Made by a program: the position numbers and the translations under genes
Source: Anoplolepis gracilipes
Taxonomy: Eukaryota > Arthropoda > Insecta > Hymenoptera > Formicidae
Direction of reading: 5' to 3'
Assembly (NCBI RefSeq): GCF_047496725.1
Contig: NC_132970.1
Coordinates: 17,536,501 to 17,600,500, forward strand
Length of the DNA: 64,000 nucleotides
Shown here: positions 52,470 to 62,250 of the stretch, piece by piece
Layout of the letters: the number at the start of each line of letters is the position of its first letter
How positions within the stretch are numbered: the stretch's first letter is position 1
Notes under the pieces: model-generated
What the model saw: only the letters and a program-made list of their open reading frames with translations
The model's database searches: none
What the model was told of the DNA's origin: nothing

Positions 52470-54518
52470 TTTGTAAGATATATGTAAAATAATTATTTTA
52501 TGATAAAAAATTTTTTTGAGATAAATAAAACAGGTAAACAGTAACAAAAGTTCATACATATATGTTCAAAATTTTTTTACCGTTGTTTATACGTTTTACC
52601 TCACAAATGCAAGCATATTTAGAAATTAATTGAATTTGATTTATTGCAGAAAGAAAAATTATCAAAATAAAGTCCTGAAGGATTCCATGTGTGTTACTTT
52701 GAGTCTGCATATAAAAATTCAATCTAGTTGTTGCGTTTTAAATAGTACAAATTGTTTTAAGGTCATCTATTATAGAATAATATTAATAATATTAATTTAT
52801 TATGGAACAGAAGATAATTTTGTTTATTTAGAAGTAGTCGCATATGTCGCACATGTACACATATATTTAATACATTTAAAGATAAATTTAATAAATTTTT
52901 ATTTTTCTCTCGAAAACAAAATAAATTAAAATAACAAATATTTTTGCGGAAATCGTGAACAGGCTCTCATAAATGATTTATACAACTTGCACGAATATTT
53001 CGATACAAACGAAGTATTTCCAAACTCCTTTACTCTCTTTCAGACTTTCAGCAAATTATGTTTTTCTTTTTAAATATCAAAACATGTCACATTTACATTT
53101 TTTAGTGCAAAAAATAATGATAAATAGAATGTATTAATAAATATGTAAACGGTGGATTTGTAAAAATAATAATATTTTCTGCGCAAGAAATCCTCTATAC
53201 AGACTAGATACTGACTTTTAAAATCAACAGTTAAATTGACAGCCCCCTATGTCATGTTTTTTTTCTTTATTTCTAAATTAATAAAATTATTAAAATTAAA
53301 TTCATTAAAAATATATTAATATTAATATTAATGATGATAGATGTTAAATATATTTCATAAATTTAACTTTTAAACTGTATTTAGATATTTGTGGAAATGT
53401 AATTTCTTAATCAATATATATTATACATATATAGTATGTACATCATCTTTTCAAAATCTCCATCTTACGCCTACATCTAAATTTTTATATTCTTATATCT
53501 TGTCTCAATATACGAAATTTATAATTTTGACGTATCTAATATCTTATTTATTAAATTGAATATATTTAAAAATAAATTTTAACACTTTTAATAATATTTT
53601 TGTAACTTTCTTTGTAATGTTATTTTATTATGAAAAAATTTCTGAAATGTATACAAACCGTTTGGATTTTTTTTCCAAAAATGATCTGCATCCGAAGAAG
53701 ATACACCGACGAATACTCCTGTACGCGATTTTTTTAGGCTAGTTGGATTGATGCCAGCGTCAATTAACGTCTCATACGTTACTTCTAGCATAAGACGAAG
53801 CTGCGGATCCATGACGTGTGCCTGCTTAGGATGCACTTTAAAGAAAGAGGCGTCGAAACTACTAAGATCTTTTATTTTGCCAATTCTAGATGGTATTCCG
53901 TGGACACCTGGTGTCCAACGTCGTTCGTCCTCTGTGACCATGTCCGTTCCTTTCATCAAATTCTCCTTAAATTCCTCAATATTTGACGATTCGGGCAAAC
54001 GCCCTGAAAAAACATTAGTGCATTCTTATAGCAAAATTACTTGATTTTATAGTTGTTTGAGATTAACCCTAAGTCATCACACTACGGTCCAAAAAACCGC
54101 TTAATTTTTTTTGGTTTGGAAAATTTTATATTTACTGCGTATTTTGGCGTTATTTATAGATATGAATAAAACTTATGACTTTCTTAAATTTTTTTTATTA
54201 AATGTCATTATATGTTTTACTAACATAAAACTAAGAAGTTGATATTTTTTTCAGTTAAACATTTTTTTTGTTATTACTTACTACTTGTATTTCTATCTGT
54301 TACTTATAAATTTATAATTTCCATTTATAAATAGTATTGTATATTAAAAGCGTAAAAATATTAATTAGAATCAAAGTAACAAAGTTATAAAGTCGAGCGG
54401 TCCCACGGACCAGAGTGTGACGAAAACTTCAAAATAAATGTCACGATTAACTAAGAGCTGGATTAACACAATTACCTGAAATACCCGTAATGACAATCTC
54501 CCCTTCAAAAGCAGGCAT
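45344..54518 (-). CDS. Fatty acid synthase-like enzyme lacking a thioesterase domain
   Basis: Animal type I fatty acid synthase architecture; builds acyl chains from acetyl- and malonyl-CoA with NADPH in the cytosol. Seven exons: 54476-54518, 53659-54003, 49020-52183, 48362-48827, 47776-48118, 46175-47667, 45344-45738; 6,249 nt, 2,082 residues, all phases fitting. Start MPAFEGEIVITGISGRLPES. KS: Cys162 (DTVCSTS), His294 (EAHGTGTKTGD), Lys327 and His332. MAT: Ser586 (GHSIGE), His688. DH: His880 (AGHKVGG, then P), Asp1032. ER: begins near RDIMVASGKL, but its nucleotide loop reads HDGTSDVGHAA. KR: GGLGGFG and SNYGLAN. ACP: Ser about 2034 in LGFDSL. The frame ends 47 residues after that serine, so the usual C-terminal thioesterase of about 300 residues is absent. 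Intron 5 is GC-AG. Insects carry several such genes, some linked to cuticular lipids; which product this one makes cannot be told here. Confidence 0.93.
52184..53658 (-). other. Intron 2 of the fatty acid synthase gene
   Basis: AT-rich intron of 1,475 bp between the two parts of the KS domain. It contains a TA microsatellite at about 52417-52461. Nothing coding was found. Confidence 0.85.
52417..52461. repeat. (TA)n microsatellite
   Basis: About 45 bp of TA repeats followed by a T run, inside a fatty acid synthase intron. Confidence 0.95.
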
Positions 54519-55460
54519 TTTGATCTTCAATTGACTTCAATTTTCCTTATTTTGATAAGAACTTTATTAAAAATAAAACAAAATTAACTGTTTTTTGCAC
54601 AATTATTCGCAATTATTTTTCGCGTCATAAGGTAGTAGAAAAACAGGAGCAAATGATTTAAATATAAATAATTAAAAAAAAAATAAGTAGAAAAAGTTAA
54701 TGTTAAAATAAATTTAAAAACAAACACGAAATTTAATATGTTGAAATATTATAGAAATATAATTATAATAAATATAAATACATTTATATTAAAAATACAT
54801 AATATTAAGTTATAAGTACGCCAAAAAAATTATAAGTCGTAAATAAAAGTAAAATAAAAAAAATCACAAATAGAGGGGACAAGAAATAAGATAGATTAAA
54901 AAATAAATAAATACAAACATTTAAAATTATAAAAGAGACATAAGAAACTCCGAGGAAAATCAAATTGGACTTATTTGGATTCATCTATCAGTCGGATTAA
55001 TAAACATCAAAAACATATTAATAGAGCTAGTTCCAAAGTTTTCCAAAGTTCAGTAATTATAAAGCATAGAAACGATGAGAACTATAATTTTTATTACAAT
55101 GGATCACAAATTTTAAATAGCGAGCCCTGGTATCATAGGAGATTACTGTTTTAGATGATTTTTCTGAAAAGAGAAAGATCTGGTTTGAATCTATAGAACA
55201 CAGAACATCCGTTATACATTTCCATTATTGAGAGTGTAAAAAAAGTTTAAACGATTATTTTAGTTAATTATTTTTATTGCATTGTTTGATCTCGTTTGTA
55301 TTTTATTATTTATATAATTTTGACTTTTTTATATATTTATATTTAAATCATTTGCTCATTAAAGCAAATTTCCTGTTTATATGTATAAAAGATTTCAAAT
55401 GTATGTATATCGAACCGCAGGACGTTACAGTATATATATATATGCATATATATTACAGAA
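54519..55460. other. 5' flank of the fatty acid synthase, no gene seen
   Basis: Very AT-rich. It must contain the promoter and 5' UTR of the synthase, but no clear TATA box, initiator or upstream exon can be picked out with confidence. Confidence 0.4.
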
Positions 55461-55461
55461 G

Positions 55462-55515
55462 GAGCAGTTGCTTGGCAAGCGAAAGACTCGGGTTCAAATC
55501 CCGATTCAGCAACTT
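55462..55515 (+). pseudogene. tRNA-like 3' half
   Basis: A perfect T arm (TCGGG-TTCAAAT-CCCGA) follows an anticodon-arm-like hairpin with loop TTGGCAA and a 4-nt variable region. The 3' acceptor strand TTCAGCA has no partner upstream, where a TA-rich stretch stands instead of the acceptor and D arms. This is a truncated tRNA gene or part of a tRNA-derived SINE, not an intact tRNA. If read as a tRNA, the loop would give anticodon GGC. Confidence 0.35.
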
Positions 55516-55984
55516 GGTTCCGTTATTTTTCTCACCTATGTCTCTTTAGAGGGCTAAATGAGGCGGTATAGAATTCTCAAAAATATGTGCACATTTCAAT
55601 TTAAAAAGAACTTTAATAATAAACACGAACACAGAAGCTATGCACAATTATCAATATTCTCGTGATATAAAGCAACGCGATCGTTCAACTTTACAGCTGT
55701 CACAGATTTCTCTAATATGTCCGTCGTTATACAACAGAATATCTTTTTATCCGGAGACAATCTTCTTTTGCCACAACAAGCGGTCGTATGACGTGACACT
55801 GGAACGCCAAGCAAGAACGTAACAATACATATATATGTATGTGTATATATATATATGCAGAATGTCCGGTAATTATCATCCCACCTCTTTAGCAATTAAC
55901 TTAGAATTTAAATATTGAAATACATATTAATGCTACTGCTTTACGTCATTGTCAGTAATTAAATTCCTAGCTTTGCGTAAACAT

Positions 55985-56011
55985 AGGTATTACATCACTG
56001 ATGTAATACCT
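55985..56011. repeat. Short perfect palindrome
   Basis: AGGTATTACATCA and its reverse complement, separated by one base. It is a small hairpin within a repeat-rich stretch; no function can be assigned. Confidence 0.7.
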
Positions 56012-56539
56012 GCACTTTGCATCAGTTTATAAGTTGATAAGTTTATATCACTGACAATGAGTGCATATTATATTTCAATACTATATATTTATTTTATATT
56101 TTAATACCAATGTTAAATATTAAAACAGTATTTAATCACTGAAATCTTCAATATTAAATGCTAATGATCACTAAAATCTCACTTAGTAATGAATTACTGG
56201 AAATTATTGAATATTAGTTATTTAAGTACGTACTCAAAATAAGTAACTGATCACTTATTAAAAATTTCCGTAAAAAAAAGAACAAATCAATATAATGATA
56301 AATATGGTAACAATTAAGAATAGTTCTCTTATAATTAATAAATATTGAAACAATAGAGAGAGGTGCTGTAGAGAGGGGGAACGCAGAACAAAGTAAATAA
56401 AATAAAATAAAATAAATTAAATAAATTTTGGATAACATTAAATTAATATAGCGTATAATTCGAAGCGTTTAAAAATACATATAAGAATATTTATAAGCAT
56501 TAAATCGTAATGTAAAACAAAATATAGTAAGAATGTAGC

Positions 56540-56577
56540 GAACGTTTCGGACTCGTCTTCGAGCCTTCTTCAGCGCA
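56540..56577 (-). ncRNA. Hammerhead-ribozyme-like motif 1
   Basis: On the minus strand GCGCTGAAGA is followed by a 6-bp hairpin (GGCTCG-AAGA-CGAGTC, one G-T pair) and then CGAAACGTTCGC. CTGANGA and GAAA at the two sides of a hairpin are the invariant core of the hammerhead ribozyme. It lies downstream of the Penelope-like fragment, in the same orientation. One extra A beside the stem and the weak third stem make activity uncertain. Confidence 0.35.
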
Positions 56578-56818
56578 AAAACCATTAATCGTAACGTACA
56601 GTCTTAAATAAAACAATCGTAATAAGTTATTATTGCATAAGTAATCTAACTAAAAATTCTTTGAAAAAAAATCCTATACAGAATAGGTCTAAACGGAACG
56701 CGATGAACAAAATACAGATTATCGAAGCGTTATTCAACTCGCATTAAAAATTATATATTGCCGATGCATATGATCTTTCATAGTTGGTGAGCCACGAAGA
56801 ATAAATCCAATTATGCTT

Positions 56819-57138
56819 AATAGATTAATGACTTGAATGTAATACCACAGAAATTCTGTATAGAGTAGATGGATAAACAATGATTATCGATATCAAGTCA
56901 CCAAACTTTACAGTAAAATAAGTGTCTACTTACAAAGTCAATAATCGCAACTATTCTTTAAAAAAGGAGGCGAGCTGAGTGATGACGTTGTAGAGTGTCA
57001 AACTGTTACTGTCAAAATTCTTTCGTCAGTGTATATATATATATATATAAGTTTGGTGACTTGATATCGATAATCATTGTTTATCCATCTACTCTATACA
57101 GAATTTCTGTGGTATTACATTCAAGTCATTAATCTATT
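56819..57138. repeat. Perfect 90-bp inverted repeat with 140-bp spacer
   Basis: The arms 56819-56908 and 57049-57138 appear identical when one is reversed, including ACAGAAATTCTGTATAGAGT and GATTATCGATATCAAGTCAC. The spacer ends in a short TA run. A transcript would form a long perfect duplex. Confidence 0.85.
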
Positions 57139-57221
57139 ATACGAAAAAATTTTATATACGGATATAATTATATATATGGATCCTTGACCTTTAAATTTTG
57201 AGAAGTTTGTTCATCAAGTCG

Positions 57222-57725
57222 TTATAGTAACAGTAAATTTTCGGTATCCGTTTGAAAGTTTAGCCCGTTCTTCTGTTTTTTGATAAAAAGCACTTCCGAA
57301 GTCAATCTCTTACTATAAACAGGTTCCTTATCCAACACTCTCACATCATTCCAGCAAAACTCATAGTTATGTAAGAGTCTGTAATTAGTCACGACGAAAA
57401 AATTGCGGACATTCCTGTTAATTTAAGACTTATGTTCAGAAATTCTAGTTTTTAACATCTTTGATGTTTGTCCCACGTATGAGGCATCGCAATCAGAACA
57501 ATCGATTTTATAAATTACATTGGATTTGCAATAATTCGGAACAGAACTCTTGTGAACTTTAATAAATCTATCGAGTTTATTTTTGATGCAATAAGATAAT
57601 TTAACCTCCATGTTTTTGAAAATGTTTTTGAATTGTTCTGCTAAATTCGGTAAATACGGGACTGTAAAGTAGGATGGAGAATTCCCCGTAATCGTTTTTT
57701 TGTTGGAGAAAGCAGGATTATACAC
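57222..57725 (-). pseudogene. Penelope-like element GIY-YIG endonuclease end, broken
   Basis: Read on the minus strand, the frame contains KSNVIYKIDCSDCDASYVGQ followed by TSKMLKTRISEHKS, the Cys-containing GIY-YIG region typical of Penelope-like elements. An in-frame TAA (57423) interrupts it right after EHKS. The same frame then continues with INRNVRNFFVV, a Trp-Asn-Asp-Val segment, DKEPVYSKRLTSEVLFIKKQ and KNGLNFQTDTE, which is the expected C-terminal tail. The reverse transcriptase is missing, so this is a dead 5'-truncated fragment. Family assignment rests on motif recognition. Confidence 0.75.
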
Positions 57726-58072
57726 TATACTAATTTAATGTTATTCAAAATTTATTTAATTTATTTTATTTTATTTTATTTACTTTGTTCTGCGTTCCCG
57801 CTCTCTACAGCACCTATTGTTTCAATATTTGATAAATATGATATATTGTTATTCTTACGGTAGAAGAATAAAGAAATATAGTGCATATATTGGCAAACAG
57901 TTGCATCAATATAAATAACGCTTAGCGTATGTTGAGCGCTATGCGGCGCTGAGCGTTTTTAATTAATATTTTAATAATTATTATAAAAATCGCAAAATAG
58001 TAGAGAACTTTTATGTTCAGTTTGATCTGCTCTATCTGCCCTAGAGTGGTGAGGCGGTAATTACTGGAAACC

Positions 58073-58074
<2 letters not shown>

Positions 58075-58110
<36 letters not shown>
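58075..58110. repeat. (TA)n microsatellite
   Basis: About 35 bp of TA repeats following AACCCTG on the plus strand. Confidence 0.9.
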
Positions 58111-58112
<2 letters not shown>

Positions 58113-58429
58113 ATATCAATCTATATACTATATATGTATATATATTTAGTAGAAAAAATTATCTTTTCTGACAGATTAAAAAATTTTCGTGATTATTATT
58201 TATATTGATGCAACTCCTGTTTACCAATATGCAATATATTTCTTAAATATAATATGAATATATAGTATTAAAATGGTTATTTCAATTTCATTAGCTGCAT
58301 TTGCATGCTTCATAGTTACTAACGACAAAACTTGAATACAAGTTAAATAGCTCGTAGAGTTAAACAAATATGCTATAACTTCAAGCAGTTAACTTAGAAA
58401 TTAAATATTGAAATACATATTAAGGGGTA

Positions 58430-58662
58430 ATACTATTTTGTATACAGGAAATCAAAACTTAGATCGGTTTATTATATATGTTTATATAAGTCTTAAGGTA
58501 TATAAAAAAATTTTTCATTAATTATTTAATAACAAAATGACGGCGCAGACTTATATAAACATGTATAATAAATTGATCTTCAATATATTAATTTATTTTT
58601 CTTAAATAAATTCGAGAAAATGAGCCTTGACTTCGTGTATACAAGATAGTATTATCCCTTAA
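58430..58662. mobile_element. piggyBac-type MITE 2 (TTAA-flanked)
   Basis: It starts TTAAGGGGTAATACTATTTT; the other end, read inward on the minus strand, is TTAAGGGATAATACTATCTT. Both continue with GTATACA. A second inverted block, TTTATATAAGTCTTAAGG against its near reverse complement, extends the arms to about 100 bp. TTAA at both borders and 233 bp in all fit a non-autonomous piggyBac-like element. Confidence 0.75.
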
Positions 58663-58950
58663 TATATTCAAATTAACAAGATAGGCAATAGAGAGCAAAT
58701 TATGTATCTTAAAAACAGAATTAGGTAACAATTAAGAATAATAATTAGATCTGTAATTACAATGTAAATATTTTTTGTAACGACCAATATTTAATATGTT
58801 AACAATTTGGATGCAATCACGCATGTGTGTTGTGAATGGTACGATTTCAGCCATAACAACAAATTAAATATATGATAGAATCGGAAACATTTTATCGCAA
58901 AATCACTGTGTTCGTGAAAATAATCGCAAAAATAAAGTAAATTAAAAACA

Positions 58951-58985
58951 AACTTTTCAAGCTCTATTCGAGTCTTCCTCAGCGT
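58951..58985 (-). ncRNA. Hammerhead-ribozyme-like motif 2 (degenerate)
   Basis: On the minus strand: CGCTGAGGAAG, then a partly paired hairpin (ACTCGAATAGAGC) and TTGAAAAGTT. The CTGANGA core is present, but the stem has at least one mismatch, so this looks like a decayed copy of the motif at 56540-56577. Confidence 0.25.
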
Positions 58986-59612
58986 AAATTAGTAAATGTA
59001 CATAAAAAATAGAATGTCGGTAGAAGTATAAATATATTTAAACTATAAATGAAATTGAATAAATAGACTATTGACAGTGTTCGAAGAATAATTTTGTAAG
59101 ATGTACAGCCAAGATGTCAGTAATTAAACATAATTATTATCCCGAGAATAGTGAATCGAATACAATGACAGTTAAATCCTGTAAATATTATAGGTATTAA
59201 ATGATTTAGAAAACTATCAAAATCACTAATCCTCGAAATAACAACCAATAGGTGGTTACTTACGATTTAACAATATTCTATTCGGTTGATCGTAACTCTT
59301 GACTAAGTAAAAGTGTAGTGTGGCGGTCGATCGAATATTGTCGAAATACATAATAAGCTACGTGTTTATATACCATGTCTCTACTACTATATTTTTGGGA
59401 GCGTGTTAACGATATTTTGATAAACGTTTGGTAAATTTTCGGTGTCTGTCTATAAATTCAATATGTATTTCAATATTTAATTTCTAAGTTAATTGCTTAA
59501 AGTTATAGCATATTTGTTTACCTCTACGTGCTATTTTAACTTGTATTCAAGTTTTTATCATTAGCAACTATGAAGCATACAAATGCAGCTAATGTAATTG
59601 AAATAACCATTT

Positions 59613-59917
59613 CCATCAGTTGCGACGTGCTGTACGCTATACTTATATTCAAGGTTTATTATGAGCGATTATAAAGTTTGCAAAATAAGATTGTAATCGG
59701 AAGCGTTACATTAAAATTCAATCGCGTACCTCAACGCGAAGCTGCAAAGGCTAATGAAAAATAGTTTTTGTTGGCTATGAAATTAATGTGAGTGCGAGAA
59801 AATACAGATTCAAAAATATTAATTTGCGTCCCCAAAGACTGAAGTCCATATAAAACGGAAAAAGATATCTAAAAGAAAATAATATATATTAATATATGTA
59901 TGTATAACATATATATA

Positions 59918-59970
<53 letters not shown>

Positions 59971-61201
59971 AATGTAAACATGAGAAAATACAAACTACCA
60001 AGCGATATATATCGGCCTTCATAAGACATAAATATAAAAAAATCGTGTTCCTCGGCAATGAGCAAATACTTGTTCTATAAATCGATATTTAATCATTATT
60101 GGAAAATGAGTCATTTTTTAATGGCATATTTTAACTTCAATATTGCAGAAAAACATCTATTTTCTTCATACTTTATTAATTTAATACTAACTTTTTAAAA
60201 AAATTAATGAGATTTATTTACTTCAATAATACTTGTTATGTTTTACCAAATAAATTTATTCAATTTTTTTATTAGTAATTAATTTAATTAGAATAAAATC
60301 TAGCAATAATGTGCGCAACTTTTAAAGTAAAACAGAATAACTTGGTTATAAGTTATAATATACAAACTCTGTACGCGCACGCGCGGTCTATTATTGAGAG
60401 ATTATATACATATTTCATAATATTTTTATTTATTTTTATTTCTTTTGAATCTTACTTTCTTAAATTTATAATTTAACAATTAATCGATTTTGTTTTTTTT
60501 TTAATTTTATAAGATATTGATAGAATATCGATAGTTTTCAATTTTAATCAAATATTCTCAATTTTTTTATGTTTTCGATTTACATGCACGTACATATGTA
60601 TACAAAATCAATCAAACGTTTAAATATTAACTTTTAACTTTATTTGTTAAATTTGCAATTTGGTCAATGCATTTCTACTTTCATTTAATAGATAGAAAAA
60701 GATTGAAAATATAGGCGATAGAGAAATATTTTGAGATCATGATATGAGTCTCTCATCTGTGAAGAAGATTCTTTCTTTCTCTCTCTCAAAGTGTTTCTTT
60801 CTATTTTCATTTTTTGTACAATTCATCTTTTTATCGTACATAGGAATTCTTTTCGAAAGCTTGCTCCAAGATAATCTATAATTTACGATAAAATTTAAGA
60901 TTAATGCATTTTATACATTGACCTTTCCCTCTTTCCTTTCTTGTACTTGTGGAGAGATGGGCTGTTAAAAGGCATAACAAATATATTAATATACTTTAGG
61001 ATGTATGTCTTGAATGAATTTTCAGGCCCAAAAAATAGTTCAATGACAAAAAAAATCGCTATAAATATGATTCAGACATTTAGTCAGCGGTTCCTTTGAC
61101 AAAAAAATTTAATCCTTGTTACACGGGATAGGACCAAGCGCGATTTCGAATTAGGCAAGCAAGAGTGGGATAATTATTTAAATGAATTATATATGTATAC
61201 G

Positions 61202-61235
<34 letters not shown>

Positions 61236-61621
61236 TAATTTATTTAATAATTTTTATAAAATTTTTTTCAAAAAAATTAAAAAAAATTTTTTTATGTGGT
61301 TAAATAAAAGTGATTTTACCAAGAACTTTTGTAAAACAGTTTTCATATCTTGAATAATTTTCGAAATATATCGCGAAACTGCTTTACAAATAAAAGGTGG
61401 TTTCACCCTTTAAAACTGTTTTTAGCAGGAATTGAAAATTTTTAAATTTATCTCTTTATACTCTCCATGTGTGTAAAATTTCATTAAAATTCAAATTTTT
61501 GGAGGTTCCCTTGTAAATAACTGTAGAAGAGAAACTTGTCTGCATGACGCTTTTAAGAGGCACTTACTTTTAAAAAATCTTACAATTTCTGTAATCATTT
61601 TACAATATCTGTACATTACTA

Positions 61622-61652
<31 letters not shown>

Positions 61653-62210
61653 ATAGGGTGTCTGTTCATAGATGTTGGATTACTCCAAGGTCAAAGGTAA
61701 TAAAGGTCAAAGTAAAAAAAATTGATATGCAACTGGTTAAAGTTACAAAAAATTTAACAAGACAAACTGACATCGTTTTGAGTCTGCTACAAAGTGCATA
61801 TCAATTTTTTTTACTTTGACTTTTTCGAGTTATGAAGGTTACCATCGTTTTTTAAATGCATATCCACATTTTCTTTTTACATATTTATGTAGTGGGAATC
61901 ATTTGTAGTTAAAATCATATTTAGTAAAAAATTGCTACTATATCGTTTTTTACGAAATAATTGACATGTTAAATATTAAAGAAGTAAACTGGTTTGTGAA
62001 TCGAACTGGTTGATGATCGAATAAGTGGTGACACCATGTATGCGTATAATGATCGTTAATTTTTCATTCCGACAATATGATAACCGGTCGAATTTTATCT
62101 TATGTTATAATTATAAACCGACGACATGTTATTACTATTTTGCGATTTGACCTTGCGATTATGAAAATTCGAGATTTTATTACACATTAATTGCGTTTAT
62201 TTCATGCGTT
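59613..62210. other. AT-rich stretch without genes
   Basis: No supported coding region. It contains TA microsatellites (about 59919-59967 and 61204-61229), the first copy of a dispersed repeat (61082-61195) and a short inverted repeat (61705-61730 / 61793-61820). Confidence 0.5.
61082..61195 (+). repeat. Dispersed repeat, copy 1
   Basis: It resembles 63252-63370 in the same orientation: TGTTACAC, then GCGATTTCG, ATTAG and AAGCAAGAG in the same order and spacing. It could be part of an LTR or another element; the family is not recognised. Confidence 0.55.
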
Positions 62211-62250
62211 GCGCTGAAGAAGATCCAAATACGGATCAAAACGTTCGCGT
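62211..62250 (+). ncRNA. Hammerhead-ribozyme-like motif 3
   Basis: Plus strand: GCGCTGAAGAA, a perfect 5-bp hairpin (GATCC-AAATAC-GGATC), then AAAACGTTCGCG. Flanks and core match motif 1, while the stem has different bases that still pair. The GAAA element is CAAAA here, which would impair a true hammerhead. Confidence 0.3.

Larger units (their letters stand above)
56341..57831 (-). mobile_element. Decayed Penelope-like element bounded by inverted copies
   Basis: The minus strand encodes the C-terminal part of a Penelope-like retroelement (57222-57725), listed separately. Its two sides carry about 115-120 bp of the same sequence in opposite orientation (56341-56461 and 57717-57831), with shared blocks such as GGAACGCAGAACAAAGTAAA. 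This suggests a 5'-truncated insertion joined to an inverted copy of its own end, an arrangement reported for Penelope-like elements. A 90-bp perfect inverted repeat (56819-56908 / 57049-57138) and a hammerhead-like motif (56540-56577) lie inside. Confidence 0.65.
58273..59612. repeat. 150-bp inverted repeat pair enclosing about 1 kb
   Basis: 58273-58429 and 59456-59612 are inverted copies with about 90% match by eye; shared blocks include GCTGCATTTG, ATGCTATAACTT and ATTAAATATTGAAATACATA. A short third piece of the same sequence lies at about 55893-55930. The enclosed stretch has no open frame but contains a hammerhead-like motif at 58951-58985. It is probably the remains of a mobile element. 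A TTAA-type MITE (58430-58662) has inserted at the inner edge of the left arm. Confidence 0.65.
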
